A DNA stretch of 9,712 nucleotides from the NCBI GenBank assembly GCA_946478635.1, contig CAMLCX010000154.1, positions 1 to 9,712 on the forward strand, written 5' to 3'. Source of the stretch: an uncultured Pseudomonadota bacterium. Its GTDB lineage: Bacteria; Desulfobacterota_B; Binatia; UBA9968. The position numbers were made by a program, and so were the translations under genes. The notes beneath the pieces were generated by a model. It saw nothing but the letters and a program-made list of their open reading frames with translations. It was not told where the DNA came from and did not search any database. This document shows positions 1-6,524 of this stretch, one piece after another; within the stretch, counting starts at the first letter, position 1, and each line of letters starts with the position of its first letter.

Positions 1-559
1 CGTCGACGTAGCCCGATTCCAATGAAATGAGCTGTTGAATTTGTTGTCCGCCGATGGACACCAGAACAAAATCCTTCGGATTGAAGCCGAGTTTTTCCAG
101 GGCCATGTTGAAAGCGACGTGAGTTGTGCCGCCCAACCCCGAGATAGAGATTTTCTTCGCTTTCAAACTCTCGAGGGTTTTATACTGCGGTTTGGCTATG
201 AGCCAATACGAAATTTTATCCGACGAAAACCAAATGGCGCGGGTGGCAAAACCGGTCATGGTAGCATTCACCGACGCCGGTCCGACGCCGGCCTGAAAGT
301 CGATATCGCCTTGAGTCAGCGCCGCCGGCACCAGCGAAGACTGCATCAGGATGACTTCCATATCCAGTCCGTTGGCGGTGAATATTCCCCAGTCCTTGGC
401 CGCCAAGAGCGGCAGGGCGGTGATGGTAAAGCCCGCGTTGGAAATCCTCAGCTTGGCGCGCCGATCCTGAGCATGTACGGATGGCAGTTCGACGACTGCA
501 ATCGCAAAAAATGCCATCCCTGCTAGCAACAGTGAAACCCGACCGAGCAATCTTTTCAT
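1..559 (-). CDS. ABC transporter substrate-binding protein, NMT1/SsuA-like (partial, 3' end outside window)
   Basis: Secreted or periplasmic solute-binding protein that would deliver a small organic ligand to an ABC importer. The frame is open from the ATG at 559-557 to the window edge, giving 186 codons without a stop. Residues 1-30 form a clear signal peptide: MKRLLGR, then a hydrophobic stretch, ending VHA with probable cleavage before Gln31. The mature part begins KLRISNAGFT and shows the usual features of NMT1/THI5/SsuA-type proteins: LLAAKDWGIFTANGLDMEVI (residues 51-70), ALTQGDIDFQAGVGPAS (80-96), LIAKPQYKTLESLKAKKISIS (120-140), and a LISLESGYVD stretch at the edge. The family is usually about 320-340 residues, so roughly half is missing. 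The start is supported by a strong ribosome binding site. The gene is divergent from the hydantoinase operon. The ligand cannot be deduced, and the permease and ATPase genes are not in the window. Confidence 0.9.
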   Translation of the reverse strand, partial: MKRLLGRVSLLLAGMAFFAIAVVELPSVHAQDRRAKLRISNAGFTITALPLLAAKDWGIFTANGLDMEVILMQSSLVPAALTQGDIDFQAGVGPASVNATMTGFATRAIWFSSDKISYWLIAKPQYKTLESLKAKKISISGLGGTTHVAFNMALEKLGFNPKDFVLVSIGGQQIQQLISLESGYVD

Positions 560-565
560 GCTTTA

Positions 566-574
566 CTCCTCTCC
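566..574 (-). promoter_or_regulatory. Ribosome binding site of the substrate-binding protein gene
   Basis: On the minus strand the bases read GGAGAGGAG, six bases before the ATG at 559. This near-ideal Shine-Dalgarno sequence fixes the start codon, and the signal peptide that follows agrees with it. Confidence 0.8.
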
Positions 575-631
575 ATGATGCGGCGCCGTAACGAAGCCAC
601 ACTACCGGGCTGCTGAAAACTCCGTCAGAGT

Positions 632-710
632 CCTTCGACAGTGCTCAGGACGAACGGAAGGGCTTGGGTATCATTGGGGATTTCCCGTTCATGCTGAGGC
701 GCTCGAAGCA
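632..710. repeat. Imperfect inverted repeat, REP-like intergenic palindrome
   Basis: The left arm at 632-657 begins CCTTCGACAG and ends GACGAACGG. The right arm at 685-710 begins CCGTTCATGCTGAG and ends CTCGAAGCA. The right arm is the reverse complement of the left apart from a few positions, mostly in the middle, and 27 bp separate them. The core (CCTTCGACA, then CTCAGGACGAACGG) resembles a dispersed intergenic repeat I recall from many environmental genomes. When translated, such repeats give spurious peptides such as PFVLSTVEGL, which occurs here in a minus-strand frame. It could form a long stem in RNA or a cruciform in DNA. Whether it is a terminator, a transcript stabiliser or merely a mobile palindrome is unknown. 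Confidence 0.65.
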
Positions 711-763
711 TTCCGACCTTTTTCACCAATCTGCTAGGATTACTTACGCCAAATCCCCGTTGC

Positions 764-792
764 TTGACAACAATAGGGTTCCTTGAAAATAT
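764..792 (+). promoter_or_regulatory. Possible sigma70-type promoter for the hydantoinase operon
   Basis: A perfect TTGACA -35 hexamer lies at 764-769. At a 17-bp spacing the -10 position reads AAATAT (787-792), a poor match to TATAAT. If used, transcription would start near 799, downstream of the possible TTG start at 783, which would favour the ATG at 834 as the hyuB1 start. The call rests mainly on the -35 hexamer and is weak. Confidence 0.3.
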
Positions 793-833
793 CGCTAAGC
801 CTTCACAACCGGGAACTCGCGACGACAAAACCC

Positions 834-2573
834 ATGCCCCTGCCGAGTTTTTCGAATAAAACCCAAATCGATCCCATCACTTTGGAAGTGATTCGCCATG
901 GTATCATCTCGATCTGCGATCAGATCGACGCCAATATGACGCGCACGGCGTTTAGCCCCTATATTTACGAATATAAAGACTACGCCGTCGGCTTCGTCGG
1001 CGCGGCGGGGGAATTGCTGGCGCAATCCACCGGCGGCATGCCCGTGTTCGTCGCTGACTCGGTGGGCATGGCAGTTAGGGACGGATTGGAAGTCTACGGC
1101 CGCGACAATCTCCACAAAGGCGACGTGATCGTTTGCAATCACGCCGCGGTGCAGGGACAGCATTTGAATAACACCGTCATGTACACGCCGGTGTTCGCCG
1201 GGGGCGCGGGCGATGAGTTGATCGGTTTTTTCGCCGTCAACTGCCACTGGATCGACATCGGCGGCTCGGCCATCGGCTCGGTTTCTTATTCTTCCACCGA
1301 TATTTTCATGGAAGGCTTGCAGCTGCGCTCGATCAAGCTCTGGTCCAAGGGCGAGCCCATCGAAGAGGTGTATCGCGTCATCGAAAACAACACGCGCTTT
1401 CCATTGGAATTGCTCGGCGACATCGAAGCGCAGCTCGGCGGTTGTCTTTTGGGGCGCGATCTCACCCAGGTGATGGCCGATAAATACGGCCCGGGGATTT
1501 TTCTCGACGTGCTCGACATCATTCTCGACCAATGCGAAGCGGCGACCCGGGAAAGAATCCGCGCGATTCCCGACGGCGTCTACCAGCATGAAGCTTTTCT
1601 CGACAACGACGGCGTGCGCGCTGAAAAAATTCCCATCAAAGTAAAAGTGATCGTCGCCGGCGACGAGCTGACCATCGATTTTTCCGAGATGTCGGATCAA
1701 GTCAAAGGCTGCGTCAACTCGGGTTACTACGGCGGCGGGCGCACCTGCGCGCGGGTCGCCTTCAAGTATCTGATCGCCACCGACGAGCCCGCCAACGAAG
1801 GAACGTTCCGGCCGGTGAAGATGATTCTTCCAGAAGGTAAGTTGATCAGTGCCGAAGCGACCGCCGCCATGGGTCTGTACAGCATCCCCTTCCCCACGGT
1901 TATCGACTGCATCATCAAAGCCTTGGAACCGGCGCTGCCCGAGCGCGTCACCGGCGCACACTTCGGCACATTTTCGTCTCTGAGCTTCGCCGGCAAACGC
2001 ATGGACACCGGCGCGGTGTTCAAAGCCAACGACAGCGGCCACGGCGGCTGGGGCGCCTGCGCGACCCATGACGGCGCCGGACCTTTCCGCACCATGGCGC
2101 ACGGCGACACCAGACTTATTCCGATCGAGCTGCAAGAATCGATGTATCCGTTTCGCGTCGAGGAGTTCCGCCTGCGCCAGGACTCAGGCGGCCCGGGGAA
2201 ATGGCGCGGCGGTCTGGGGTTCGACAAGCAGTATATCTTGCTCGCCCCATGCGAATTGTGGGCGAACTTCGACCGCATCGGCTGCCCGCCCTGGGGAGTG
2301 CAAGGAGCGAAGCAAGCCAAATCGGGCCAGGTGCTGATCTACAAAAACGGCAGCCCGGAACCCGAACTGCTTTACAAGACTGAAAATCGCCCGCTTGAAG
2401 CCGGCGATCGCGTGCGCATGTCCACCGGCGGTGGCGGCGGCTACGGCGACCCGCGCGAGCGACCCGTCGAGCTGGTCGAGCGGGATGTGATTCGCGGCTT
2501 CGTCTCGTCTGACAGCGCGCGCAGCGATTACGGCGTCGTCTTCGATGCAGGCGGCAAAGCGCGTCGCGCTTGA
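834..2573 (+). CDS. hyuB: Hydantoinase B/oxoprolinase family subunit (first HyuB copy)
   Basis: HyuB-type subunit (Hydantoinase_B family, PF02538) of an ATP-dependent cyclic amide hydrolase or ketone carboxylase, probably cytoplasmic and partnered with the HyuA encoded next. The protein has 579 residues from the ATG at 834, normal for the family. It opens with IDPITLEVIRHG, then RTAFSPYIYEYKDYAVGF, GGMPVFVADSVGMAV, NHAAVQGQHLNN and HWIDIGG (His138, Asp141). Later come NSGYYGGGRT, DEPANEGTFRP, PERVTGAHFGTF, CATHDGAGPFRTMAHGDTR, a DSGGPGKWRGGLG segment and the C-terminal TGGGGGYGDPRERP. All are HyuB hallmarks. The HxDIGG loop is unusual: GSAIGSVSYSSTDIF replaces the usual PGS-type sequence. A TTG at 783 with AGGG four bases upstream would add 17 residues. 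I prefer ATG 834 because homologues start close to IDPITLE, though its own ribosome binding site is poor. It is first in the operon, 69 bp before hyuA. The substrate is unknown. Confidence 0.9.
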   Translation: MPLPSFSNKTQIDPITLEVIRHGIISICDQIDANMTRTAFSPYIYEYKDYAVGFVGAAGELLAQSTGGMPVFVADSVGMAVRDGLEVYGRDNLHKGDVIVCNHAAVQGQHLNNTVMYTPVFAGGAGDELIGFFAVNCHWIDIGGSAIGSVSYSSTDIFMEGLQLRSIKLWSKGEPIEEVYRVIENNTRFPLELLGDIEAQLGGCLLGRDLTQVMADKYGPGIFLDVLDIILDQCEAATRERIRAIPDGVYQHEAFLDNDGVRAEKIPIKVKVIVAGDELTIDFSEMSDQVKGCVNSGYYGGGRTCARVAFKYLIATDEPANEGTFRPVKMILPEGKLISAEATAAMGLYSIPFPTVIDCIIKALEPALPERVTGAHFGTFSSLSFAGKRMDTGAVFKANDSGHGGWGACATHDGAGPFRTMAHGDTRLIPIELQESMYPFRVEEFRLRQDSGGPGKWRGGLGFDKQYILLAPCELWANFDRIGCPPWGVQGAKQAKSGQVLIYKNGSPEPELLYKTENRPLEAGDRVRMSTGGGGGYGDPRERPVELVERDVIRGFVSSDSARSDYGVVFDAGGKARRA

Positions 2574-2609
2574 TGTTCAAGGTTCAATGTTCAAAGTTCA
2601 AGGCTTCAA
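2574..2609 (+). repeat. 7-bp tandem repeats after hyuB1
   Basis: Immediately after the hyuB1 stop codon there are four perfect-length heptads of the form NGTTCAA: TGTTCAA, GGTTCAA, TGTTCAA and AGTTCAA (2574-2601). An eight-base degenerate unit, GGCTTCAA, ends at 2609. The third and fourth units also form the left arm of the hairpin at 2588-2630. I have seen runs of this GTTCAA type in intergenic regions of environmental bacteria; their role is unknown. Confidence 0.75.
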
Positions 2610-2630
2610 CCGAGCTTGCAACTTTGAACA
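2588..2630 (+). promoter_or_regulatory. Hairpin against the hyuA ribosome binding site
   Basis: TGTTCAAAGTT (2588-2598) is the exact reverse complement of AACTTTGAACA (2620-2630), an 11-bp stem. CAAG/CTTG (2599-2602 with 2615-2618) extends it by four pairs past a bulged C at 2619. The loop is about 12 nt. The last stem base is the first A of AGGAG (2630-2634), and seven T residues follow at 2635-2641. The structure could modulate translation of hyuA or act as a weak attenuator or RNA-processing site. Function is inferred, not shown. Confidence 0.5.
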
Positions 2631-2634
2631 GGAG
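2630..2634 (+). promoter_or_regulatory. Ribosome binding site of hyuA
   Basis: AGGAG lies eight bases before the ATG at 2643. It decides the start codon and directly adjoins the hairpin stem. Confidence 0.75.
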
Positions 2635-2642
2635 TTTTTTTA

Positions 2643-4694
2643 ATGAGCTACGCCATTGCCGTCGACATCGGCGGCACGTTTACCGACCTCGTCGCCTTCG
2701 ATCATGAAACTCATAAGGTGGTCTATGCGAAGAGTCCGACCACCTACGAAAATTTAGTTGACGGCATTCTCGACTGCTTCAACAAGGCTCATATCAAACC
2801 CGCTCAGGCTTCGCTGGTCAATCATGGCACGACGCTGGTGATCAATTCGCTGATTCAGCGCAAGGGCTCGAAGACGGCATTGGTCACGAGCCAGGGTTTT
2901 CGCGACATTCTCGAAATCGCGCGCGGCAACCGGCCCGATCCGTTCGATCTCCATTACCAGCGCGACGAGCCGCTGATCCCGCGCGAGCTCCGCCTCGAGG
3001 TGCCGGAGCGGATGGACAGCAAAGGCGAAGTCGTCACGCCGCTCGACATGGCGGCGCTGGAAAAACTTGCCCACGAAATAAGACGGCTCGGCGTTGAATC
3101 GGTGGGAATTTTTTTCATGAACTCCTACATCAATTCGATGCATGAAGAAGCCGCCGCCGAAAAGTTGCGGGAATGGCTGCCGGACACCTACGTCACTTTC
3201 AGCACCGATCTCACGCACGAATGGTATGAGTATGAGCGCTGCTCCACAGTGGCGGCCAATGCCTACATCGGACCGCAGGTGAGCACGTACATCCGGCGCT
3301 TGGAGGGCGACTTCAAGCACCAGGGTTTTCGCGGTTCGCTTTTCATGATGGGCTCCAACGGCGGCTTGTTGTCCGCCGAGCGAACTTGCCGTCAACCGAT
3401 TGGATTAGTCGAATCCGGACCCATCGGCGGCTGCATCGGCGCCGGCGCCTACGCCGATAAACTGGGATTCAAGAACGTCGTCGCCTTCGATATGGGCGGC
3501 ACCACCGCCAAGTGCGCTTTGGTCGAAAACGGCCGCTTCTCGGTCAACTCGCTTTACTACGTGAACGGTTACGTCAAGGGCTTCCCGATCAAGTCCGCGG
3601 TCATCGATATCGTCGAGGTCGGTTCGGGCGGCGGTTCGATTGCCTGGATCGACTCGCAAAAGCGTTTGCACGTCGGACCCCAGAGCGCCGGCTCCACTCC
3701 CGGTCCGGTCTGCTACAATCGCGGCGGCACCGAACCCACCGTGACCGACGCAAACCTTGTGCTCGGCCGTCTCAATCCGGCAAACTTTCTCGGCGGCGAA
3801 ATGAAGCTCGACGTAGGCGCGGCTGAGCAGGCCGTGACGGAGCGCATCGCCACGCCGCTCGGATACGCGGGCGAGAGTGGCATGATTCAGATGGCCGACG
3901 GCATCATTGCCATCGCGATTGTGATCATGGCCGGTGCGATTCGAAAGGTTTCCGTCGAGCACGGTCTTGACCCCCGCGATTTCATCCTTTTCAGCTACGG
4001 CGGCGGCGGGCCGCTCCATTCCTGCGCCCTGGCGCATGAGCTATCGATTCCAACGGTCGTGATCCCGCCGGAACCGGGAAACTTCTCGGCCATCGGCATG
4101 CTCCTGGCCGATGCGCGCATCGATACATCGAAGACGTTCGTTGGGATTTTGAACGACAAGACTGCGATGTCGATGGCGGAGACTTTTGCAGCCATGGAGA
4201 AAAACGCCGCTCTCGCATTGTCGGCCGAGTTCGCCAGCAGCGATGTGTTTTTCGAGCACCATGCCGAGATGCGCTACCGCGGCCAGCGCCACAACATCAA
4301 AGTGCCGGTTTCCGGACTGAAAGAGCCGGAGCAGATTCGCGCGGCTTTCGAACGCGACTATAAACGGCGCTACGGTCATGCCGACGCCAAAGCGCCGGCG
4401 GAGTTTCAAGCGCTGCATTTATCCGCATTCGCGCGACTCAAACAGCCGGAGATCGCGCGCTTGCCGCGCGCGGCGATAAAACCACAGCCGGCGATTACGC
4501 GCCGTATGTATATCGGCAACGCGGGCGGCTGGGTAGACGCGCAGATTTATCATCGCGAGGCCCTGGAGCCGGGATTTGCCGCGGCAGGGCCGGCGGTGAT
4601 TGAAGAATACGGTTCGACAACGGTCATCTGGCCGGGTGACCGCTTCGAAATCGGCGCACTGCACGAGATTCGGATCCAGTGTTCAGCAAAATGA
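2643..4694 (+). CDS. hyuA: Hydantoinase A/oxoprolinase family subunit (ATP-binding HyuA)
   Basis: HyuA-type subunit of 683 residues, about the usual length. It belongs to the ASKHA-fold group that includes N-methylhydantoinase A, 5-oxoprolinase, caprolactamase and the beta subunit of acetone carboxylase. In known relatives this subunit binds ATP and phosphorylates the carbonyl of the substrate. Visible motifs in order: VDIGGTFTDLV (7-17, phosphate-binding loop of the N-terminal domain), VNHGTT (59-64), YERCSTVAANAYIGP (197-211), MGSNGG (236-241), ESGPIGG (257-263), FDMGGTTAK (282-290, second phosphate loop), VGSGGGSIAW (326-335), GPQSAGSTPGPVCY (345-358), GGTEPTVTDANLVLGRL (361-377), SYGGGGPLH (451-459), PEPGNFSAIGMLLAD (476-490), MRYRGQ (543-548) and AGPAVIEEYGSTTVIWPGD (648-666). 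All three family regions are present with no break. There is no signal peptide, so the protein is cytoplasmic. It sits between two HyuB copies. The substrate cannot be assigned. Confidence 0.93.
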   Translation: MSYAIAVDIGGTFTDLVAFDHETHKVVYAKSPTTYENLVDGILDCFNKAHIKPAQASLVNHGTTLVINSLIQRKGSKTALVTSQGFRDILEIARGNRPDPFDLHYQRDEPLIPRELRLEVPERMDSKGEVVTPLDMAALEKLAHEIRRLGVESVGIFFMNSYINSMHEEAAAEKLREWLPDTYVTFSTDLTHEWYEYERCSTVAANAYIGPQVSTYIRRLEGDFKHQGFRGSLFMMGSNGGLLSAERTCRQPIGLVESGPIGGCIGAGAYADKLGFKNVVAFDMGGTTAKCALVENGRFSVNSLYYVNGYVKGFPIKSAVIDIVEVGSGGGSIAWIDSQKRLHVGPQSAGSTPGPVCYNRGGTEPTVTDANLVLGRLNPANFLGGEMKLDVGAAEQAVTERIATPLGYAGESGMIQMADGIIAIAIVIMAGAIRKVSVEHGLDPRDFILFSYGGGGPLHSCALAHELSIPTVVIPPEPGNFSAIGMLLADARIDTSKTFVGILNDKTAMSMAETFAAMEKNAALALSAEFASSDVFFEHHAEMRYRGQRHNIKVPVSGLKEPEQIRAAFERDYKRRYGHADAKAPAEFQALHLSAFARLKQPEIARLPRAAIKPQPAITRRMYIGNAGGWVDAQIYHREALEPGFAAAGPAVIEEYGSTTVIWPGDRFEIGALHEIRIQCSAK

Positions 4695-4696
4695 AA

Positions 4697-4757
4697 TGTA
4701 GGAGCAATCCTGCGTGATTGCCCCTCCGGAGGGCAGACACGGAGGTCTGCCCTTACA
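4697..4757. repeat. Two-hairpin palindromic intergenic element before hyuB2
   Basis: Hairpin 1 pairs AGGAGCAATC (4700-4709) with GATTGCCCCT (4716-4725), ten positions with one mismatch and a six-base loop. Hairpin 2 pairs GGGCAGAC (4731-4738) with GTCTGCCC (4745-4752), eight perfect pairs and a six-base loop. TGTA (4697-4700) and TACA (4754-4757) are complementary at the outer ends, so the whole can fold as a three-way junction. The form (TGTAGGnGC, two palindromes, then CCTTACA) resembles dispersed palindromic elements of environmental genomes. It fills most of the gap between hyuA and hyuB2. Confidence 0.7.
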
Positions 4758-4776
4758 AATCCGGAATTCAAAGATC

Positions 4777-6471
4777 ATGACTTCAACGTCGCAACCAATT
4801 CCGCAACAACATCCCATCGATCCCATCACCCTCGAAGTGATCCGCCACGGCATCGTTTCCATCACCGATCAAATCGACGCCAATATTTCGCGCACGGCAT
4901 TTAGCCCCTACATCTACGAATACAAAGACTTCGCCGTCGGACTGGTGAGCGCGGACGGCGAGCTGATCGCGCAGTGCACCGGCGGCATGCCGGTGTTTGT
5001 CGCCGATTCGGTCGGCATGGCGGTGCGCGACGGCCTGGCGGTTTACGGCCGCGCGCGCTTGCACCACGGCGACGTCGTCCTGTGCAATCACGCGGCGATT
5101 CAAGGCCAGCATCTCAACAACACGGTCATGTACACGCCGATCTACGCCGGGCCGAATCGCGAAACTTTGATCGGCTTTTTCGCCATCAACGTCCATTGGA
5201 TCGACATCGGCGGCGTCACGCCGCGCTCGAGCGACATTTTCATGGAAGGCTTGCAGCTGCGCTCGATCAAGCTCTGGTCCAGGGGCGAGCCGATCCAGGA
5301 AGTCTATCGAATCATCGAAAACAACACGCGCTTTCCAGTGGAACTCATGGGCGATATCGCGGCACAACATGCCGGATGCGTGCTCGGGCGCGATCTCACC
5401 CAAGCGCTGGTGGACAAGTACGGCGTCGAAGTGTTCTTCAGCGCGCTGAAAACCATGCTCGATCAGAGCGAAGCCGCTGCGCGGGCGAAGATCCGCGCGA
5501 TTCCCAACGGCGAGTACAGCTACGAAACTTTTTTCGATAACGACGGCGAAAGTGACGACGCCTTGCCGATTCGCGTCAAAGTCATTGTCGCGGGCGATGA
5601 AATGACCATCGATTACTCCGGCATCGCCGAACAGGTGCGCGGCTGCATCAACTCCGGCTATTACGGCGGCGGACGCACGACAGCGCGGGTCGCGTTCAAA
5701 TATTTGATCGCCAACGACGAGCCGGCGAACGAAGGCACTTTTCGGCCGCTGAAGCTCATTTTACCTGAAGGGAAAATCTTGAGCGCTCACCCCACCGCGC
5801 CCATGGGCAACTATTCGCAGCCATTCCCGACGGTCATCGACGCGATCATCAAGGCCCTGGAAACGGCGCTGCCGGAGCGCGTTACCGGCGCCCATTTCGG
5901 CACGTTTTCCGGCGTGCGCTTTCGCGGCAAGCGCAACAATGGAACTCTTTTCGATTGTCACGACAGCGGCCACGGCGGTTGGGGCGCCTGCGCGACCCAC
6001 GACGGTGCCGGACCGTTTCGCACCATGGCACACGGCGATACGCGCATTATTCCAGTCGAGCTTCAGGAATCCATGTATCCGTATCGGATCGTCGAGTTCA
6101 GCCTGCGCCGGGACTCCGGTGGCGCCGGCAAATTTCGCGGGGGTTTGGGTTTTCGCAAGCGCTATCAGATTCTCAGTCCGTGCGACCTGCAGGCGATGTT
6201 CGACCGGGTGAAGTATCCGCCCTGGGGCGTGCACGGCGGCAAAGAAGGCGCATCGGGAAGAATCACCGTCCTGAAGAAATCCGGTGAAAAGGAAACCCTC
6301 TACAAGAGCAAAGCTTATCCGCTCGAGGCCGGCGACTCGATCATCGTGGAAACCGGCGGTGGCGGCGGCTACGGCCCGCCGTCCCAGCGATCGGCTGACT
6401 TGGTCGAACGTGATTTGCGGCGTGGTTATATTTCAGGGGAAGCGGCGGCGCGAGATTACGCGCGTCAATAA
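4777..6471 (+). CDS. hyuB: Hydantoinase B/oxoprolinase family subunit (second HyuB copy)
   Basis: A second HyuB-type subunit (PF02538), 564 residues from the ATG at 4777. It aligns end to end with the first copy and is roughly 70% identical by eye. Shared blocks include IDPITLEVIRHG, RTAFSPYIYEYKD, GGMPVFVADSVGMAVRDGL, NHAAIQGQHLNNTVMYTP, NSGYYGGGRT, PERVTGAHFGTFSG, CATHDGAGPFRTMAHGDTR, the DSGGAGKFRGGLG segment and TGGGGGYG. Its metal-type loop reads HWIDIGGVTPRSSDIF (His140, Asp143), five residues shorter than in copy one and closer to the usual HxDxGGxxPGS form. It ends at DYARQ, without the YGVV-type tail of copy one. A GTG at 4714, nine bases after TAGGAG, would add 21 residues encoded by the palindromic repeat. 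I prefer ATG 4777 because the extra residues come from a repeat, but ATG 4777 has only a weak GGAA-type site upstream. Last gene of the operon. Confidence 0.9.
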   Translation: MTSTSQPIPQQHPIDPITLEVIRHGIVSITDQIDANISRTAFSPYIYEYKDFAVGLVSADGELIAQCTGGMPVFVADSVGMAVRDGLAVYGRARLHHGDVVLCNHAAIQGQHLNNTVMYTPIYAGPNRETLIGFFAINVHWIDIGGVTPRSSDIFMEGLQLRSIKLWSRGEPIQEVYRIIENNTRFPVELMGDIAAQHAGCVLGRDLTQALVDKYGVEVFFSALKTMLDQSEAAARAKIRAIPNGEYSYETFFDNDGESDDALPIRVKVIVAGDEMTIDYSGIAEQVRGCINSGYYGGGRTTARVAFKYLIANDEPANEGTFRPLKLILPEGKILSAHPTAPMGNYSQPFPTVIDAIIKALETALPERVTGAHFGTFSGVRFRGKRNNGTLFDCHDSGHGGWGACATHDGAGPFRTMAHGDTRIIPVELQESMYPYRIVEFSLRRDSGGAGKFRGGLGFRKRYQILSPCDLQAMFDRVKYPPWGVHGGKEGASGRITVLKKSGEKETLYKSKAYPLEAGDSIIVETGGGGGYGPPSQRSADLVERDLRRGYISGEAAARDYARQ

Positions 6472-6524
6472 CTCGGTGAATTTGCCCTATGCCATCGATT
6501 CCGACTGCGCGAAGCTGGAGCGGT
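6472..6524. other. Convergent gap between hyuB2 and the c-di-GMP gene
   Basis: The stop codons of the two converging genes are 53 bp apart. I see no hairpin with a T-tract in either direction, so neither transcript has a recognisable intrinsic terminator here. Confidence 0.5.

Larger units (their letters stand above)
560..833. other. Divergent intergenic region
   Basis: This gap separates the leftward binding-protein gene from the rightward hydantoinase operon and must hold the promoters of both. It contains the binding-protein ribosome binding site, an imperfect inverted repeat at 632-710, and a TTGACA hexamer at 764-769. I see no convincing -10 element for the leftward gene. Short reading frames here are not convincing genes. 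Confidence 0.6.

Noticed and set aside
35..526. Plus-strand frame of 163 codons at the left edge
   Set aside because: It lies opposite the binding-protein gene, which has a signal peptide, a strong ribosome binding site and family sequence. The plus-strand product shows nothing recognisable.
606..629. Possible promoter for the leftward binding-protein gene (CTGACG and TAGTGT on the minus strand, 18 bp apart)
   Set aside because: Each hexamer matches the consensus at only four of six positions, which is expected by chance in a region of this size.
625..828. Small minus-strand frame of 67 codons in the divergent gap
   Set aside because: Much of it is translated from the inverted repeat (PFVLSTVEGL is a typical translation product of such repeats), and it shows no ribosome binding site or domain.
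795..2135. Long open frame of 446 codons on the minus strand opposite hyuB1
   Set aside because: It is antisense to a gene with clear family motifs and shows no recognisable domain. GC-rich codon use on the plus strand keeps the opposite frame open. The same applies to minus-strand frames at 2754-3395, 3405-4037, 4783-5403 and 5761-6234.
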